In this document: piece by piece, positions 17,465 through 27,066 of the stretch
Numbering within the stretch: the stretch's first letter is position 1
How the letters are laid out: each line of letters opens with the position of its first letter
Assembly (NCBI RefSeq): GCF_000299355.1
Contig: NC_018664.1
Span: 558,001-622,000, forward strand
DNA: 64,000 nt
DNA from: Gottschalkia acidurici 9a
Lineage (GTDB): Bacteria; Bacillota; Clostridia; Tissierellales; Gottschalkiaceae
Direction: 5' to 3'
Notes under the pieces: generated by a model
The model's input: the letters and a program-made list of their open reading frames with translations, nothing else
Told to the model about the DNA's origin: nothing
Databases searched by the model: none
Made by a program: the position numbers and the translations under genes

Positions 17465-18484
17465 ATGATTACTTGGGAGATAAAAAAAATACTTAAGTCA
17501 AGAAATGGAATAATTGCTTTAGTATTATTCTTTATTCTTTCTGTATCTATGGTATTTATGAAGCCCCAAACAGGAGATATAAATAACTATGGAAATGAAA
17601 ATTATCAGTCAGTTCAAGATGGAAATAGAAAGACAATAACAGTGCAAGAGCAATTCGAGATGAAAGTAGAACAACTAAGAGAACTTAGTAAAACTGAAGT
17701 AAAAGATGATGTTTCAAAGGATATCAAAGAGATATCCAGTAAGAAATTATCTGCAATAGAGTCTAATGAATATAAGGATGTTAAATTTTGGAAGGTATTT
17801 AATCATAGGATGTCTCATCCATTTATGATGTTTATTATGTTAGTTATTATAACAATAGTTTTTTCTAACATATATACGGATGAAGTTGTATCAAATGTTG
17901 ATGATTTAATTTTATCATCAAGAAATAAAAGCAAAGCTTTGTATTCAAAACTAGCTTTGAGTATAGGAATTCCGGCGGTTCTATATATTGTACATTTAGT
18001 GACACAATTTATAATCACATATATACAATACGGAAAACCTATCAATGGAGACTTACAGGCTATAAGAATAGTAGATAATATAATTCTTCTTAAAGATGCA
18101 TATACGATAAATGAATTTATACTACTTAAAATAGGTATAATTCTTATAATTTTAATGACTTTAGGAGTTGTAGCAAGCTTATTTTCTTTCATTACTAAAA
18201 ACTCTATTCAATCTACGAGCGGATTTTTAATATTTGTGATTTTAGGAAAGTTAATAACTTTAGTGAAGGTGTTACCAAAAGAAGTCTTAGCAATATTCTC
18301 AAAAATTAATTATATAGACTTGGTGTTTTACTTCAACACATTTGCTGGAATGTACTTTGGAAGAATTAATTTATTTAACATGAGTTTAGATATAACGAAT
18401 TTATGTATAGGTATCATGATATCTATTTTATTTATAAGCATATTTTTATGTACGAGAATATTTAAAAGTTTCTTAACAAGATAA
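17465..18484 (+). CDS. ABC-2 type membrane protein, first gene of exporter/two-component unit
   Basis: 339 residues: one helix at 16-33, a long charged extracytoplasmic part (about 34-110), then five helices. This is the layout of ABC-2 subunits of bacitracin/lantibiotic-type exporters. It precedes an ATPase and a second membrane protein by 17 and 3 bases, so it is probably one half of a heterodimeric permease. No enzyme motif is seen. Start after GGGAGGAGG. Confidence 0.8.
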   Translation: MITWEIKKILKSRNGIIALVLFFILSVSMVFMKPQTGDINNYGNENYQSVQDGNRKTITVQEQFEMKVEQLRELSKTEVKDDVSKDIKEISSKKLSAIESNEYKDVKFWKVFNHRMSHPFMMFIMLVIITIVFSNIYTDEVVSNVDDLILSSRNKSKALYSKLALSIGIPAVLYIVHLVTQFIITYIQYGKPINGDLQAIRIVDNIILLKDAYTINEFILLKIGIILIILMTLGVVASLFSFITKNSIQSTSGFLIFVILGKLITLVKVLPKEVLAIFSKINYIDLVFYFNTFAGMYFGRINLFNMSLDITNLCIGIMISILFISIFLCTRIFKSFLTR

Positions 18485-18501
18485 ATTAGGAGGGGTTAAT
18501 T

Positions 18502-19389
18502 ATGAATAAACTTGAAATAAAAAGCTTGACTAAAAGCTATGGAAATAAAAATGCAAATAAAAACATAACTCTTACATTAGAAAATGGTGTATATGGACTT
18601 TTAGGTCCTAATGGGGCTGGAAAAACAACATTAATGAAGCAAATAGCCACACTAAATAAGCCTACTAGTGGAGAGATAATTTATAATGATAAAAATATTT
18701 ATAATATAGAGGATCAATATAGAGGGGTTATAGGATATTTACCACAAGAGTTTGGAGTTTATAAGAACTTCTCGGCTAAAAAATTCTTACAGTACGTAGC
18801 AGCATTAAAAGGTATAGATAAAAGAGATGCAGATAAAAAGATAGATGAATTGCTAAAATTAGTTGGTTTATACGATGTAAGAAATAAAGCTGTTGGAAAA
18901 TTTTCAGGAGGAATGAAAAGAAGAGTAGGAATAGCCCAAGCATTATTGAATGATCCCCAAATTATAATATTGGACGAACCAACTGCAGGGCTAGATCCTC
19001 AGGAGAGAACAAGATTTAGAAATCTACTATCAGAGATATCTAAAGATAAAATAATAATACTTTCAACTCATATAATTTCTGACATAGAGTCTATAGCTAA
19101 AGAAACTATTATGATAAAAAATGGTGAAGTAATTATGCAAGGGAGCCATAGAGAAATTCTTTCTGACATGAATGGAAAGGTATATAGAATAAGAACTAAT
19201 GATGAAAGTCAATTGTCAGAAATACAACGTAAATATAAAGTTGTAAATCTTCAAAGAGGAATAGACTTTACCGAACTTAGAGTTGTAAGTGATAAAGCTG
19301 TACCATATGCAAATGCAGAGATTATAGAGCCTAAATTTGAAGATGTTTATATGTTTTACTTCGACTTAGAAAATACAAGGGAGGTATAA
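18502..19389 (+). CDS. ABC exporter ATP-binding protein
   Basis: 295 residues with Walker A GPNGAGKTT (about 36-44), Q-loop YLPQEFGVY, signature FSGGMKRR, Walker B IIILDEPTAGLDP and switch histidine STHII. The C-terminal 75 residues are the short extension common in BcrA-like ATPases. It powers the permease made by its two neighbours. Confidence 0.92.
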   Translation: MNKLEIKSLTKSYGNKNANKNITLTLENGVYGLLGPNGAGKTTLMKQIATLNKPTSGEIIYNDKNIYNIEDQYRGVIGYLPQEFGVYKNFSAKKFLQYVAALKGIDKRDADKKIDELLKLVGLYDVRNKAVGKFSGGMKRRVGIAQALLNDPQIIILDEPTAGLDPQERTRFRNLLSEISKDKIIILSTHIISDIESIAKETIMIKNGEVIMQGSHREILSDMNGKVYRIRTNDESQLSEIQRKYKVVNLQRGIDFTELRVVSDKAVPYANAEIIEPKFEDVYMFYFDLENTREV

Positions 19390-19392
19390 TAA

Positions 19393-20157
19393 ATGAGCAC
19401 ACTTATAAAATCAGAATTAAGAAAGATGCTATTTAAGAAAAGTATCTTAATAACTTGGATAGCATCGTTGCTGTTAGGGTCATTACTAGTTCACAATGGT
19501 ACTTCAAGTGAAGTCTATGCAGATATTTTTTCTAAAAGTTATGGGTATGCACCGATAATTGGGTTAATTATGTTCATGATTTTATCTGGATCATATACTC
19601 TAGAATATGATTCAAACATGAGAGATTTAATAAATACTACGAAGAACGGAAAGAAAAAATTAGTTATGGCTAAAGGAATAGGATCTGGTATAGCAACATC
19701 TATAGTAAACTTATCTATCGTAATTACAATATATTTAAGTGGTCTTATAAAAACAAATTTTAAAAATTTAGAAATGCCATTAAAAAATCTTTGGTATTTT
19801 AAAGGGATAGACTCAGATTTAAATGTACTAGAAATGATGATCATAGTAAGCATTACAGTAGTTTTAGGATCTTTTTTCTTTTCACAGTTAGGACTGTATT
19901 TGTCATCTATAAGTAAGTCTGCTTCTGTACCATTTATCTTCGGTGGTTTAATCATGGGAATACCGTATGTATTGGGAGGGCTCTTACCTAGCAAAATTGT
20001 TGTTATGACTCCATTATGGGGAATGATGTCTTCCCAGTTAATAAAGGACAAAGCAAGTATAGGAATAATATTAATGCAAGGGATTGTGTTTATAGCAGGA
20101 TATTTAATCTTCCCTAAGCTAACGTATGATGCATTTACTGAAGAAGGAAGAAGATAA
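19393..20157 (+). CDS. ABC exporter membrane protein, second permease subunit
   Basis: 254 residues with six membrane helices, beginning MSTLIKSELRKMLFKKS, the usual cytosolic lead-in of ABC-2 subunits. It starts three bases after the ATPase stop, after GGGAGG. Together with the first gene of the unit it should form the channel. The cargo is unknown; the linked two-component system suggests a cell-wall-active peptide. Confidence 0.85.
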   Translation: MSTLIKSELRKMLFKKSILITWIASLLLGSLLVHNGTSSEVYADIFSKSYGYAPIIGLIMFMILSGSYTLEYDSNMRDLINTTKNGKKKLVMAKGIGSGIATSIVNLSIVITIYLSGLIKTNFKNLEMPLKNLWYFKGIDSDLNVLEMMIIVSITVVLGSFFFSQLGLYLSSISKSASVPFIFGGLIMGIPYVLGGLLPSKIVVMTPLWGMMSSQLIKDKASIGIILMQGIVFIAGYLIFPKLTYDAFTEEGRR

Positions 20158-20181
20158 ATAGTAAAGTTAAGAGGTGTGTTT

Positions 20182-20385
20182 ATGGCAAATAACTTATTCT
20201 TATTAAGCTTAATAATTCTATTTATAGGTTTTGCTTTTATAGGAATGAGTGGACTATCCTATAGATGGAGAGCTTTTACAAATAGGGAAGCATGGAATGG
20301 AAATACGTTAATTTATCTGCTCATAGGCTTCATATTTTTTATATTAGGATTAATGCTAGTATATATTTTTTATCCTTATAAATAA
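20182..20385 (+). CDS. Small two-helix membrane protein
   Basis: 67 residues with two hydrophobic helices (about 4-22 and 42-63) around the polar segment YRWRAFTNREAWNGN. Not recognised. It follows the second permease by 24 bases and is probably co-transcribed; ATG 20182 fits AGAGGTG better than the GTG at 20176, which is part of that site. It may be an accessory subunit of the exporter. A terminator follows. Confidence 0.65.
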   Translation: MANNLFLLSLIILFIGFAFIGMSGLSYRWRAFTNREAWNGNTLIYLLIGFIFFILGLMLVYIFYPYK

Positions 20386-20424
20386 TAAGGTAACATATTA
20401 ATTATTAAAAACATAAAAAATAAG

Positions 20425-20470
20425 AAAAAGAGCCAGATTTTGAAAAATATTATTTGGTTCTTTTTTTATA
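20425..20470 (+). terminator. Terminator between the exporter genes and the two-component genes
   Basis: AAAAAGAGCCAGAT / TTTGGTTCTTTTTTT, imperfect stem with a T-run. The downstream regulator probably has its own promoter or is reached by read-through. Confidence 0.65.
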
Positions 20471-20521
20471 GGATATAATGATGTTAGGACATAATTACAA
20501 AAATTAATAGGAGTGTTTAAT

Positions 20522-21238
20522 ATGGAAACATCACTAAATAAGAAAAAGATATTAATAATAGATGATGAAGAGGATATACTGAAGTTATTATCTATGGTAT
20601 TAAAAAAAGAAGGTTTCGAAAATATATATACAGCTGAAGAAGCAGAAAGCGGACTTGATTTATTTGAAAGAGTTAATCCAGATATTATTCTTTTAGACAT
20701 AATGCTACCTGACTCAGAAGGTTATGAAGTTTGTAAAAAAATTAGAAGAACATCTAATGTTCCCATTCTATTTATATCAGCAAAAACTGAAGAGATTGAT
20801 AGGGTGCTAGGATTTGCACTAGGTGGAGATGACTATATAACAAAGCCATTTAGTACTAAAGAGGTAGCCTATAGAATAAAAGCTCACTTAAGAAGAAGCA
20901 ATTATAATGGTGAAGAAGAAAATAAAAGTACTATATTAAATTTTGGTCCTTTTCAAATAAATGAAGAGAAAATAGAAGTAAGGAAAAATGGAGAACTAAT
21001 AGATTTAAAACCAAAAGAATATAGAATGTTTTTATATATGGCAAAGCATCCTAATCAAATTATGAGTAAGGAGAAATTGTGTAACGAAATATGGGGAGAA
21101 GACTATATAGGTTTTGATAACACCATAATGGTGCATATAAGAAGGTTAAGAGAGAAAGTTGAAGAAGATCCATCTAAACCTAAATATATTATTAATGTAA
21201 AAGGTTTAGGATATAAGTTTGTTTTAAAGGATGAATAA
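20522..21238 (+). CDS. OmpR-family response regulator
   Basis: 238 residues. The receiver domain has the acidic pair DDEED, the phospho-acceptor D59 (LLDIMLP) and the switch lysine in YITKPF. The C-terminal winged helix carries RMFLYMAKHP and VHIRRLREKVE. ATG 20522 is preferred, since the GTG at 20513 lies inside the ribosome-binding site AGGAG. Its partner kinase starts two bases after its stop. Likely target: the exporter genes upstream. Confidence 0.93.
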   Translation: METSLNKKKILIIDDEEDILKLLSMVLKKEGFENIYTAEEAESGLDLFERVNPDIILLDIMLPDSEGYEVCKKIRRTSNVPILFISAKTEEIDRVLGFALGGDDYITKPFSTKEVAYRIKAHLRRSNYNGEEENKSTILNFGPFQINEEKIEVRKNGELIDLKPKEYRMFLYMAKHPNQIMSKEKLCNEIWGEDYIGFDNTIMVHIRRLREKVEEDPSKPKYIINVKGLGYKFVLKDE

Positions 21239-21240
21239 TT

Positions 21241-22653
21241 ATGAACTGGAAGATAACAGGAAGGTTTATTATAACTGTAGCTTTAGTTTCTATCATTGTG
21301 ATAGTTATCAATATTATCGGTGGAATCACTTTTCTAATTACGAAAAGTAAAAGCGATATAAATATAACAAAAGACACTAGCTATTCTTCACCAGAGGAGT
21401 TTACAAGAGGGTTTGCAGAGTATCTGATAGGAGATAAAGAAAAAATATATGTAAATAGTGATGGAAAAAAGTTTTTAAAAGAAGAAGAAGCATGGATACA
21501 AATTCTAGATGAAGAAGGAAATGAAGTTTATAGTTATGAAAAGCCTGATAAAGTTAAAGATCACTATACACCTATGGAATTGATACATTCATATAAATAT
21601 CTTACTAAAGATAGTATGTCTACCATATTTGTAGCAGAAAAGAAATTTGAAAACAAAAGTTATAGTTATATCATAGGATTTCCATCCCAAAGGATAGAGC
21701 GAAATGTTATTACTTATGATAAGTATAATTTAAGGAATAGTTTTAAGAGTGCAATTTATATAATTTTATTTGTAGATGCAATTATAGCCTTAATATTTGG
21801 ATATTTATTTAGTAGAAGACTTACTAAACCATTAGTAAATATTATAGATGATGTTAAGACCCTGTCAGAGGGAGAGTATAATTTAAGAAGAGATGAAAGA
21901 GGAACTTATAAAGAAATTTATTACAGCATAAATAACTTATCTGAAAAACTTAGAAGTAACGAAGATGAAAGAAAAAAATTAGATAAAATGAGAGAAGAAT
22001 GGATATCAAATATTTCTCATGATATAAAAACCCCTCTGGTATCAGTAAAAGGTTATGCTGAAATTTTATCTAGTGAAGAATATAATTGTACTAAAGAGGA
22101 AGTAAGAGAGTACAGTAAAATAATAGAAGATAAGTCTAACTATATAAAAGACCTTATAGATGACCTAAATCTAAGTACTAGATTAAAGAATAAAGTACTT
22201 GTTCTGAATTTAAAAAACACCAATATTGTAAGTTTAGTTAGGGGAGCTATAATAGATATTCTAAATAATCCGCAAACTAGTAATGTAAATATTGATTTTT
22301 CAGCAACAAGGGAAGTTATTGAAAAAGATGTAGACGAGATATTAATAAAAAGAGTTATTACTAATATGCTATATAACGCTATAGTGCATAATGATAAAAA
22401 TGTAGATATAGAAGTTAGAGTAGAGAAAAGAGACAAAATTTATATTTTCATAAAAGATAATGGAAAAGGGATCAAAAAAGAAGAGCTTAAGTATATCTTT
22501 GAAAGATATTATCGAGGAACAAATACAGGAAAAAGGCATAAAGGTTCTGGGCTTGGAATGGCTATAGCAAGAGATATTATAGAAACACACGGTGGAGTCA
22601 TAAATATAGAAAGTGAGATTGGAGTAGGAACTAAAATTGAAATAATTCTTTAA
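21241..22653 (+). CDS. Sensor histidine kinase (two-helix, HAMP)
   Basis: 470 residues: helix 1 at about 8-30, an extracellular domain of about 140 residues, helix 2 at about 175-195, HAMP, then HisKA with H260 (ISNISHDIKTP) and a HATPase domain with N, G1 (DNGKGI) and G2 (GSGLGMAIA) boxes. The large sensor domain separates it from BceS-type intramembrane kinases, which depend on their transporter for sensing. It phosphorylates the regulator just upstream. Confidence 0.93.
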   Translation: MNWKITGRFIITVALVSIIVIVINIIGGITFLITKSKSDINITKDTSYSSPEEFTRGFAEYLIGDKEKIYVNSDGKKFLKEEEAWIQILDEEGNEVYSYEKPDKVKDHYTPMELIHSYKYLTKDSMSTIFVAEKKFENKSYSYIIGFPSQRIERNVITYDKYNLRNSFKSAIYIILFVDAIIALIFGYLFSRRLTKPLVNIIDDVKTLSEGEYNLRRDERGTYKEIYYSINNLSEKLRSNEDERKKLDKMREEWISNISHDIKTPLVSVKGYAEILSSEEYNCTKEEVREYSKIIEDKSNYIKDLIDDLNLSTRLKNKVLVLNLKNTNIVSLVRGAIIDILNNPQTSNVNIDFSATREVIEKDVDEILIKRVITNMLYNAIVHNDKNVDIEVRVEKRDKIYIFIKDNGKGIKKEELKYIFERYYRGTNTGKRHKGSGLGMAIARDIIETHGGVINIESEIGVGTKIEIIL

Positions 22654-22853
22654 AATCCTATATTGTATCCTTTATCTTAAAGAAAGATAGAATTATTAAG
22701 AAAATATAAAAAAGACACTATTGTTACCTAATAATAAAAAAATAGAAATGGGAAAGCTAAAATTCAGCAGTTATAGTAATGCAATAATGTACTATACAGT
22801 TTTAAATTCGAGGATGTATAATTCATGGTAATACTTTGAGAGGAGTTTTATTT

Positions 22854-23444
22854 ATGAATATTACATCTTTTTTAATATATTGTATTATTGTAACATTCAC
22901 ACCTGGACCCGCAAATATTGAGATACTATATATAGTAAATAACTTTGGGGCGAGAAAGGCAATGGAATACACATATGGAGCCACTACTGCCTTTAGTATA
23001 CTCCTTGTTATTTCAGCTATATTAAATACTACCCTCATGACTATAGTACCAAAGATTTTAGTCTTTATGCAGATAATAGGAGGTATATATATGCTTTATC
23101 TTGCTTACAAAATATATAAAAATGATACATCAAAATCAATTGAAAAACATTCTGCTACTTTTATGTCTGGCTTTCTTATGCAGTTTGTTAATCCAAAAAT
23201 TTTGATGTTTACAATGACCGTGATTCCAATGTTTATTACACCATACTATCAATCATCAGTTATACTAAGTATATCTGTTATAACCATAACAATTATTGGG
23301 TTTCTATCATTTATCACTTGGTTGCTATTTGGTACAATATTCAAAAGATTTTTAAATAAATATGAAAAAATTATTAATATAATTATGGCGTTATTTTTAG
23401 TCTATTCTGCGATAATGATATCAGGAGTATTTGAGCTTATTTAA
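22854..23444 (+). CDS. LysE/RhtB-family amino-acid exporter
   Basis: 196 residues with six membrane helices. The N-terminal signature YCIIVTFTPGPANIEIL is the LysE-family motif containing the conserved TPGP. Members export amino acids or homoserine lactone-like compounds. ATG 22854 is preferred over TTG 22836, which is upstream of GAGAGGAG. An AraC-type regulator starts 12 bases after the stop, so the pair is probably co-expressed. Confidence 0.88.
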   Translation: MNITSFLIYCIIVTFTPGPANIEILYIVNNFGARKAMEYTYGATTAFSILLVISAILNTTLMTIVPKILVFMQIIGGIYMLYLAYKIYKNDTSKSIEKHSATFMSGFLMQFVNPKILMFTMTVIPMFITPYYQSSVILSISVITITIIGFLSFITWLLFGTIFKRFLNKYEKIINIIMALFLVYSAIMISGVFELI

Positions 23445-23456
23445 GAGGTGATTTGC

Positions 23457-24233
23457 ATGGAGAAATTTATATATAAGAAGTCGGCAGGGGTTACTGTACT
23501 ATCAGCAAGCCTTAAGGACTTTGCATATAAAAAACATTGTCATAAAGAGTACGCCCTAGGTGTAACATTGCGCGGTATACAGCAATATAATTTAGATGGA
23601 AGCTTACAGTCATCATATCAAAGTGGAATTATGCTTTTTAATCCTGAGCAGTCTCATGACGGTAGATCACAGGACAAAACAGGAATTGACTATGTAATGG
23701 TTTATATTGATCCAAATATGTTCCTAGATATACTTGAGAAAAAAGAAATAGTCTATTTTTCTTCTCCTATTGTTTATGACTGTAGACTTGAACAGAGTAT
23801 ATTAAACTTATCTAATGCAATATTAAATGAAAAAGATGAAGCTTTATGCAGTGAATTACTTTTATCTCTTGCAGACAATTTATCTAAGGCTGACATTAGT
23901 ACAGTATACAGAAAAGATGATGCTACAATTAAAAAAGCAAAGGAAATGATATATTATAACTTGGAAAGTACACTAAGACTGGACGACATTTGCAAAGAAC
24001 TTAATATGTCAAAATTTAAATTTATTAGATTATTTAAAGCGAGCACTGGAATCCCACCATATCAATATTTCTTAAATTGTAAGGTAGAATTTGCAAAACA
24101 ATCAATAGAAAAGAACAAAGATATTTACTCTGCTATATCAGAATATGGTTTTGTTGACTTAACTCATTTAAATAAGCACTTTAAAAGAATATATGGAGTA
24201 ACAGCATTTGAATATATGTCACATTTAAAATGA
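23457..24233 (+). CDS. AraC-family transcriptional regulator
   Basis: 258 residues. The N-terminal cupin-type sensor contains CHKEYALGV and FNPEQSHDG, as in regulators of LysE-type exporters. The C-terminal double HTH has LDDICKELNMSKFKFIRLFK and AISEYGFVDLTHLNKHFKR. ATG 23457 follows AAGAGGTG. It is placed to control the exporter gene in front of it, sensing the exported amino acid. Confidence 0.9.
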   Translation: MEKFIYKKSAGVTVLSASLKDFAYKKHCHKEYALGVTLRGIQQYNLDGSLQSSYQSGIMLFNPEQSHDGRSQDKTGIDYVMVYIDPNMFLDILEKKEIVYFSSPIVYDCRLEQSILNLSNAILNEKDEALCSELLLSLADNLSKADISTVYRKDDATIKKAKEMIYYNLESTLRLDDICKELNMSKFKFIRLFKASTGIPPYQYFLNCKVEFAKQSIEKNKDIYSAISEYGFVDLTHLNKHFKRIYGVTAFEYMSHLK

Positions 24234-24379
24234 ACGGAAATATTGACATATGAAATTTTAACTATAATCCTTAAATATAACAAAGAAAGTCATATGAATT
24301 AAAACTACGTTAAAGGCTCATCCTAAACATAATAAAAGTATTTATATTTACTAACAAATGTTTAAATAGGAGATTAACA

Positions 24380-24768
24380 ATGGAGAACAATGATTTAATT
24401 AAAAAAGTATATGAAACTAGTGATAAATATAATGTTATATTAAAGGGAAATATCAAGATCAAAGGAGATCTTAATTGTATATTATTTGCTCATTATTGTA
24501 AGAGTACGTTATTTTATAAAGATTTTTTAATGTTCTTAGTGATACCTTCAAAGTCAACAGAGCTGCAAATAGAAACTTAAAAGAAATAAAAAGGATTATA
24601 AAGTTATATGGTTATGATAAGGTTTGGACTAAAGGCATATTTTCATTATATGGAGATCTAAGACCTTTGGCGGTGGAAGCAGGACTTGGAAAGTGGTCGG
24701 AATGTGGAATAATCTCTAATGAAAAATACGGAACTAACTTTTTAATTACGGCAATATTTTATCAATAG
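24380..24768 (+). pseudogene. Frameshifted Fe-S oxidoreductase (QueG-like N-terminal region)
   Basis: The frame starts well (ATG after AGGAG) and runs to about 24540, where the reading must change to continue as FKVNRAANRNLKEIKRI, LRPLAVEAGLGKWSECGIIS and NEKYGTNFLITAIF. The AVEAGLGKWGENGI-type stretch is the conserved N-terminal half of epoxyqueuosine-reductase-like iron-sulfur proteins. The frame then stops before any ferredoxin cysteine cluster. It is therefore broken by a frameshift and also lacks its C-terminal half, unless it belongs to a short family lacking it. Confidence 0.6.
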
Positions 24769-24927
24769 CAAATTAGTCTAATGATTAGATTTTTAAATGA
24801 AAAGAAATACACTCAGATTCTAATGAATAGCATATAATAAGATAATTTTATAAAAAGTTTGATACTTATTCTTGAAAAACAATATTGTCAATATGATAAT
24901 ATCAAAAAACTAAGGGGGATAGTGAGA

Positions 24928-26325
24928 ATGAGTGTATTCAATGGGAAAAGATTGCCTATAGAAATATTTAAAATGACAGAAGAGATTATAGATAAAATAA
25001 GAAGTGGATGGTATTCAGATGAGTACTTTAATAATACTTTAAGAGTATTAACATCATTATCAAAAGAAGGCTATAAGTTTGGAGATAAAGAAAATGACTT
25101 GAACGGTATAGTATCTGTTAGAGAAGTGGAAAATGGAGACATTATTGTAGAAATGCAATTTTTCACAAGAAGAAAGCCATTTTCTTTAGTTGTAGGAGTT
25201 GATGAAGCTTTAGCAATATTAAAAGTGGGCACAGGATATAGAGATGAAGATGGAATATTTATAAATACCTTTGAAGAATTAGAGATAGAGGCTATCCAGG
25301 ATGGTAATATTGTAAGTTATGATGGAAATCCCCTAAATATAAAACCAGTACTAAAAATAAGAGGAAAGTATAGATATTTTGGACATTTAGAAACTACTAT
25401 ACTAGGGGTATTGTCAGTACCTACAAGGGTAGCTACCAATGTATATAATGTACTAATGGCGTCTAAGGGAAAGCAAATATTATTTTTTCCTGCTAGATTT
25501 GATCACTATAAAATGCAAGGTATAGATGGATACGCTTACTGGATAGCAGTTCAAAGATATAAAATGGATTTTGGAATAGATGCTAAAGCTTCTGTATCCA
25601 CTCATGAGCAAGGTGACTGGTGGGGTGGAAAAGCAGGAGGAACAATTTCTCATTCAACAATAGCTTGTTTTTTAGGAAATACTGCTGAGACTATGGTACA
25701 ATTTGCAAGACTAATGCCTATAGAAGTTCCAAGAATAGCATTAGTAGATTTTCATAATGACTGCATAGGAGAAAGTATAAAAGTAATTAAAGCTATGTGG
25801 AATGAATTTTGGAAAAATTGGAGGATAGGAAATAAGGAAGAAGCTGAAAGATACAGATTGTTTGGAGTAAGACCTGATACTTCTCAAAATATGAGAGACG
25901 AATCAGTAGAGCCTTTATTCGTTAAAGAACTTGATAACGGAGTTACTCCAAGATTAGTTTATAACATTCGTAAGGCAATAGATGCTTATTGGGAAGAGTT
26001 AGTGAAGGATTACAACTATATTGATATGAGTGAGGCAACTGCTTTAGCTAAGGTGTTTTGTAATGATATAAAGATAGCAGTTACAGGTGGATTCAATGCA
26101 GATAAGATTAGCAGGTTTGAAGAGATTAATGCTCCAGTAGATATTTATGGTGTAGGATCAAGTTTACTTGAGAATTCTAGCTGTAACGGAACAAATAATG
26201 ATTATACAGCAGATATTGTAAGAGTAAAAGTGAATAGCAAATTCTATCCATTATCTAAAGTAGGTAGAAGTGTTTGTTATAACGAAGATCTAGAGATTAT
26301 AGACACTAATAATTTGTGGAATTAA
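24928..26325 (+). CDS. pncB: Nicotinate phosphoribosyltransferase
   Basis: 465 residues. The family core is seen in GHLETTILGVLSVPTRVATN, the PRPP/nicotinate pocket around STHEQGDWWGGKAGGTISHS, LVDFHNDCIGES, FGVRPDTSQNMRDE and the late glycine-rich phosphate site DIYGVGSSL. It converts nicotinate and PRPP to nicotinate mononucleotide in NAD salvage. ATG 24928, nine bases after AAGGGGG, is preferred to upstream in-frame starts at 24859. No other NAD gene is adjacent. Confidence 0.88.
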   Translation: MSVFNGKRLPIEIFKMTEEIIDKIRSGWYSDEYFNNTLRVLTSLSKEGYKFGDKENDLNGIVSVREVENGDIIVEMQFFTRRKPFSLVVGVDEALAILKVGTGYRDEDGIFINTFEELEIEAIQDGNIVSYDGNPLNIKPVLKIRGKYRYFGHLETTILGVLSVPTRVATNVYNVLMASKGKQILFFPARFDHYKMQGIDGYAYWIAVQRYKMDFGIDAKASVSTHEQGDWWGGKAGGTISHSTIACFLGNTAETMVQFARLMPIEVPRIALVDFHNDCIGESIKVIKAMWNEFWKNWRIGNKEEAERYRLFGVRPDTSQNMRDESVEPLFVKELDNGVTPRLVYNIRKAIDAYWEELVKDYNYIDMSEATALAKVFCNDIKIAVTGGFNADKISRFEEINAPVDIYGVGSSLLENSSCNGTNNDYTADIVRVKVNSKFYPLSKVGRSVCYNEDLEIIDTNNLWN

Positions 26326-26511
26326 TAAGATTATAAATAAGATAATTTAGAAAAAATAATTATTTAAATAAAAAATAGATCAGTTAAATTATTAGTCTTT
26401 ACTAGGATATATGCTAGAGTTGAAGTAACTTTTTTCGAATAGTATACTTGTATAGAAAACATAAGATTTTATATTAAAGCAAGTTATTAATAGGAAGAGG
26501 TGTAAACTAGC

Positions 26512-27009
26512 ATGAGTAAGGTAGAGCAAAATAATACAATTGAGTTTCGCTATGCAGAAAGAGCAGATGTACCTCTAGTTTTTAAATTTATAAAAGAACT
26601 AGCTGAATACGAAAAAATGTTAGACGAAGTTGTGGCTACAGAAGAGCTCTTACATGAATGGCTATTTGAAAAGAATAAAGCAGAAGTTATTATTGGAAAG
26701 GTTAACGGAATTCCAGTTGGCTTTGCACTATTCTTTCATAACTTTTCTACATTTCTTGGACGTGCAGGTATTTACTTAGAAGATCTATATGTAAGACCAG
26801 AATTTAGAGGTAAGGGATATGGAAAAGCATTTCTAAAGAAATTAGCCGAGATTGCGGTAGAAAGAGGATGTGGACGTTTAGAATGGTGGTGCTTGGATTG
26901 GAATAAACCTAGCATTGACTTTTATCTATCTCTTGGTGCAGAGGCAATGGAGGATTGGACGGTATATAGAATTACAGGAGATGTACTTAAAGACTTAGCA
27001 AGCCAATAA
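26512..27009 (+). CDS. GNAT N-acetyltransferase, diamine/SAT-like
   Basis: 165 residues, single GNAT domain. The acetyl-CoA loop is VRPEFRGKGYGKAFL; the segments AEYEKMLDEVVAT, FHNFSTFLGRAGIYLEDLYV and EWWCLDWNKPSIDFYLSLGA match the spermidine/diamine acetyltransferase branch. Substrate assignment is family-based. Start after GGAAGAGG; convergent with the next gene across a shared terminator. Confidence 0.88.
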   Translation: MSKVEQNNTIEFRYAERADVPLVFKFIKELAEYEKMLDEVVATEELLHEWLFEKNKAEVIIGKVNGIPVGFALFFHNFSTFLGRAGIYLEDLYVRPEFRGKGYGKAFLKKLAEIAVERGCGRLEWWCLDWNKPSIDFYLSLGAEAMEDWTVYRITGDVLKDLASQ

Positions 27010-27025
27010 CTTTTCAACTAATATA

Positions 27026-27063
27026 CTAAAACACCAGTAACGGTAGTCACTGGTGTTTTAAAC
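27026..27063. terminator. Bidirectional terminator between convergent genes
   Basis: AAAACACCAGT / ACTGGTGTTTT stem with A and T flanks on the two sides. Confidence 0.85.
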
Positions 27064-27066
27064 TTT

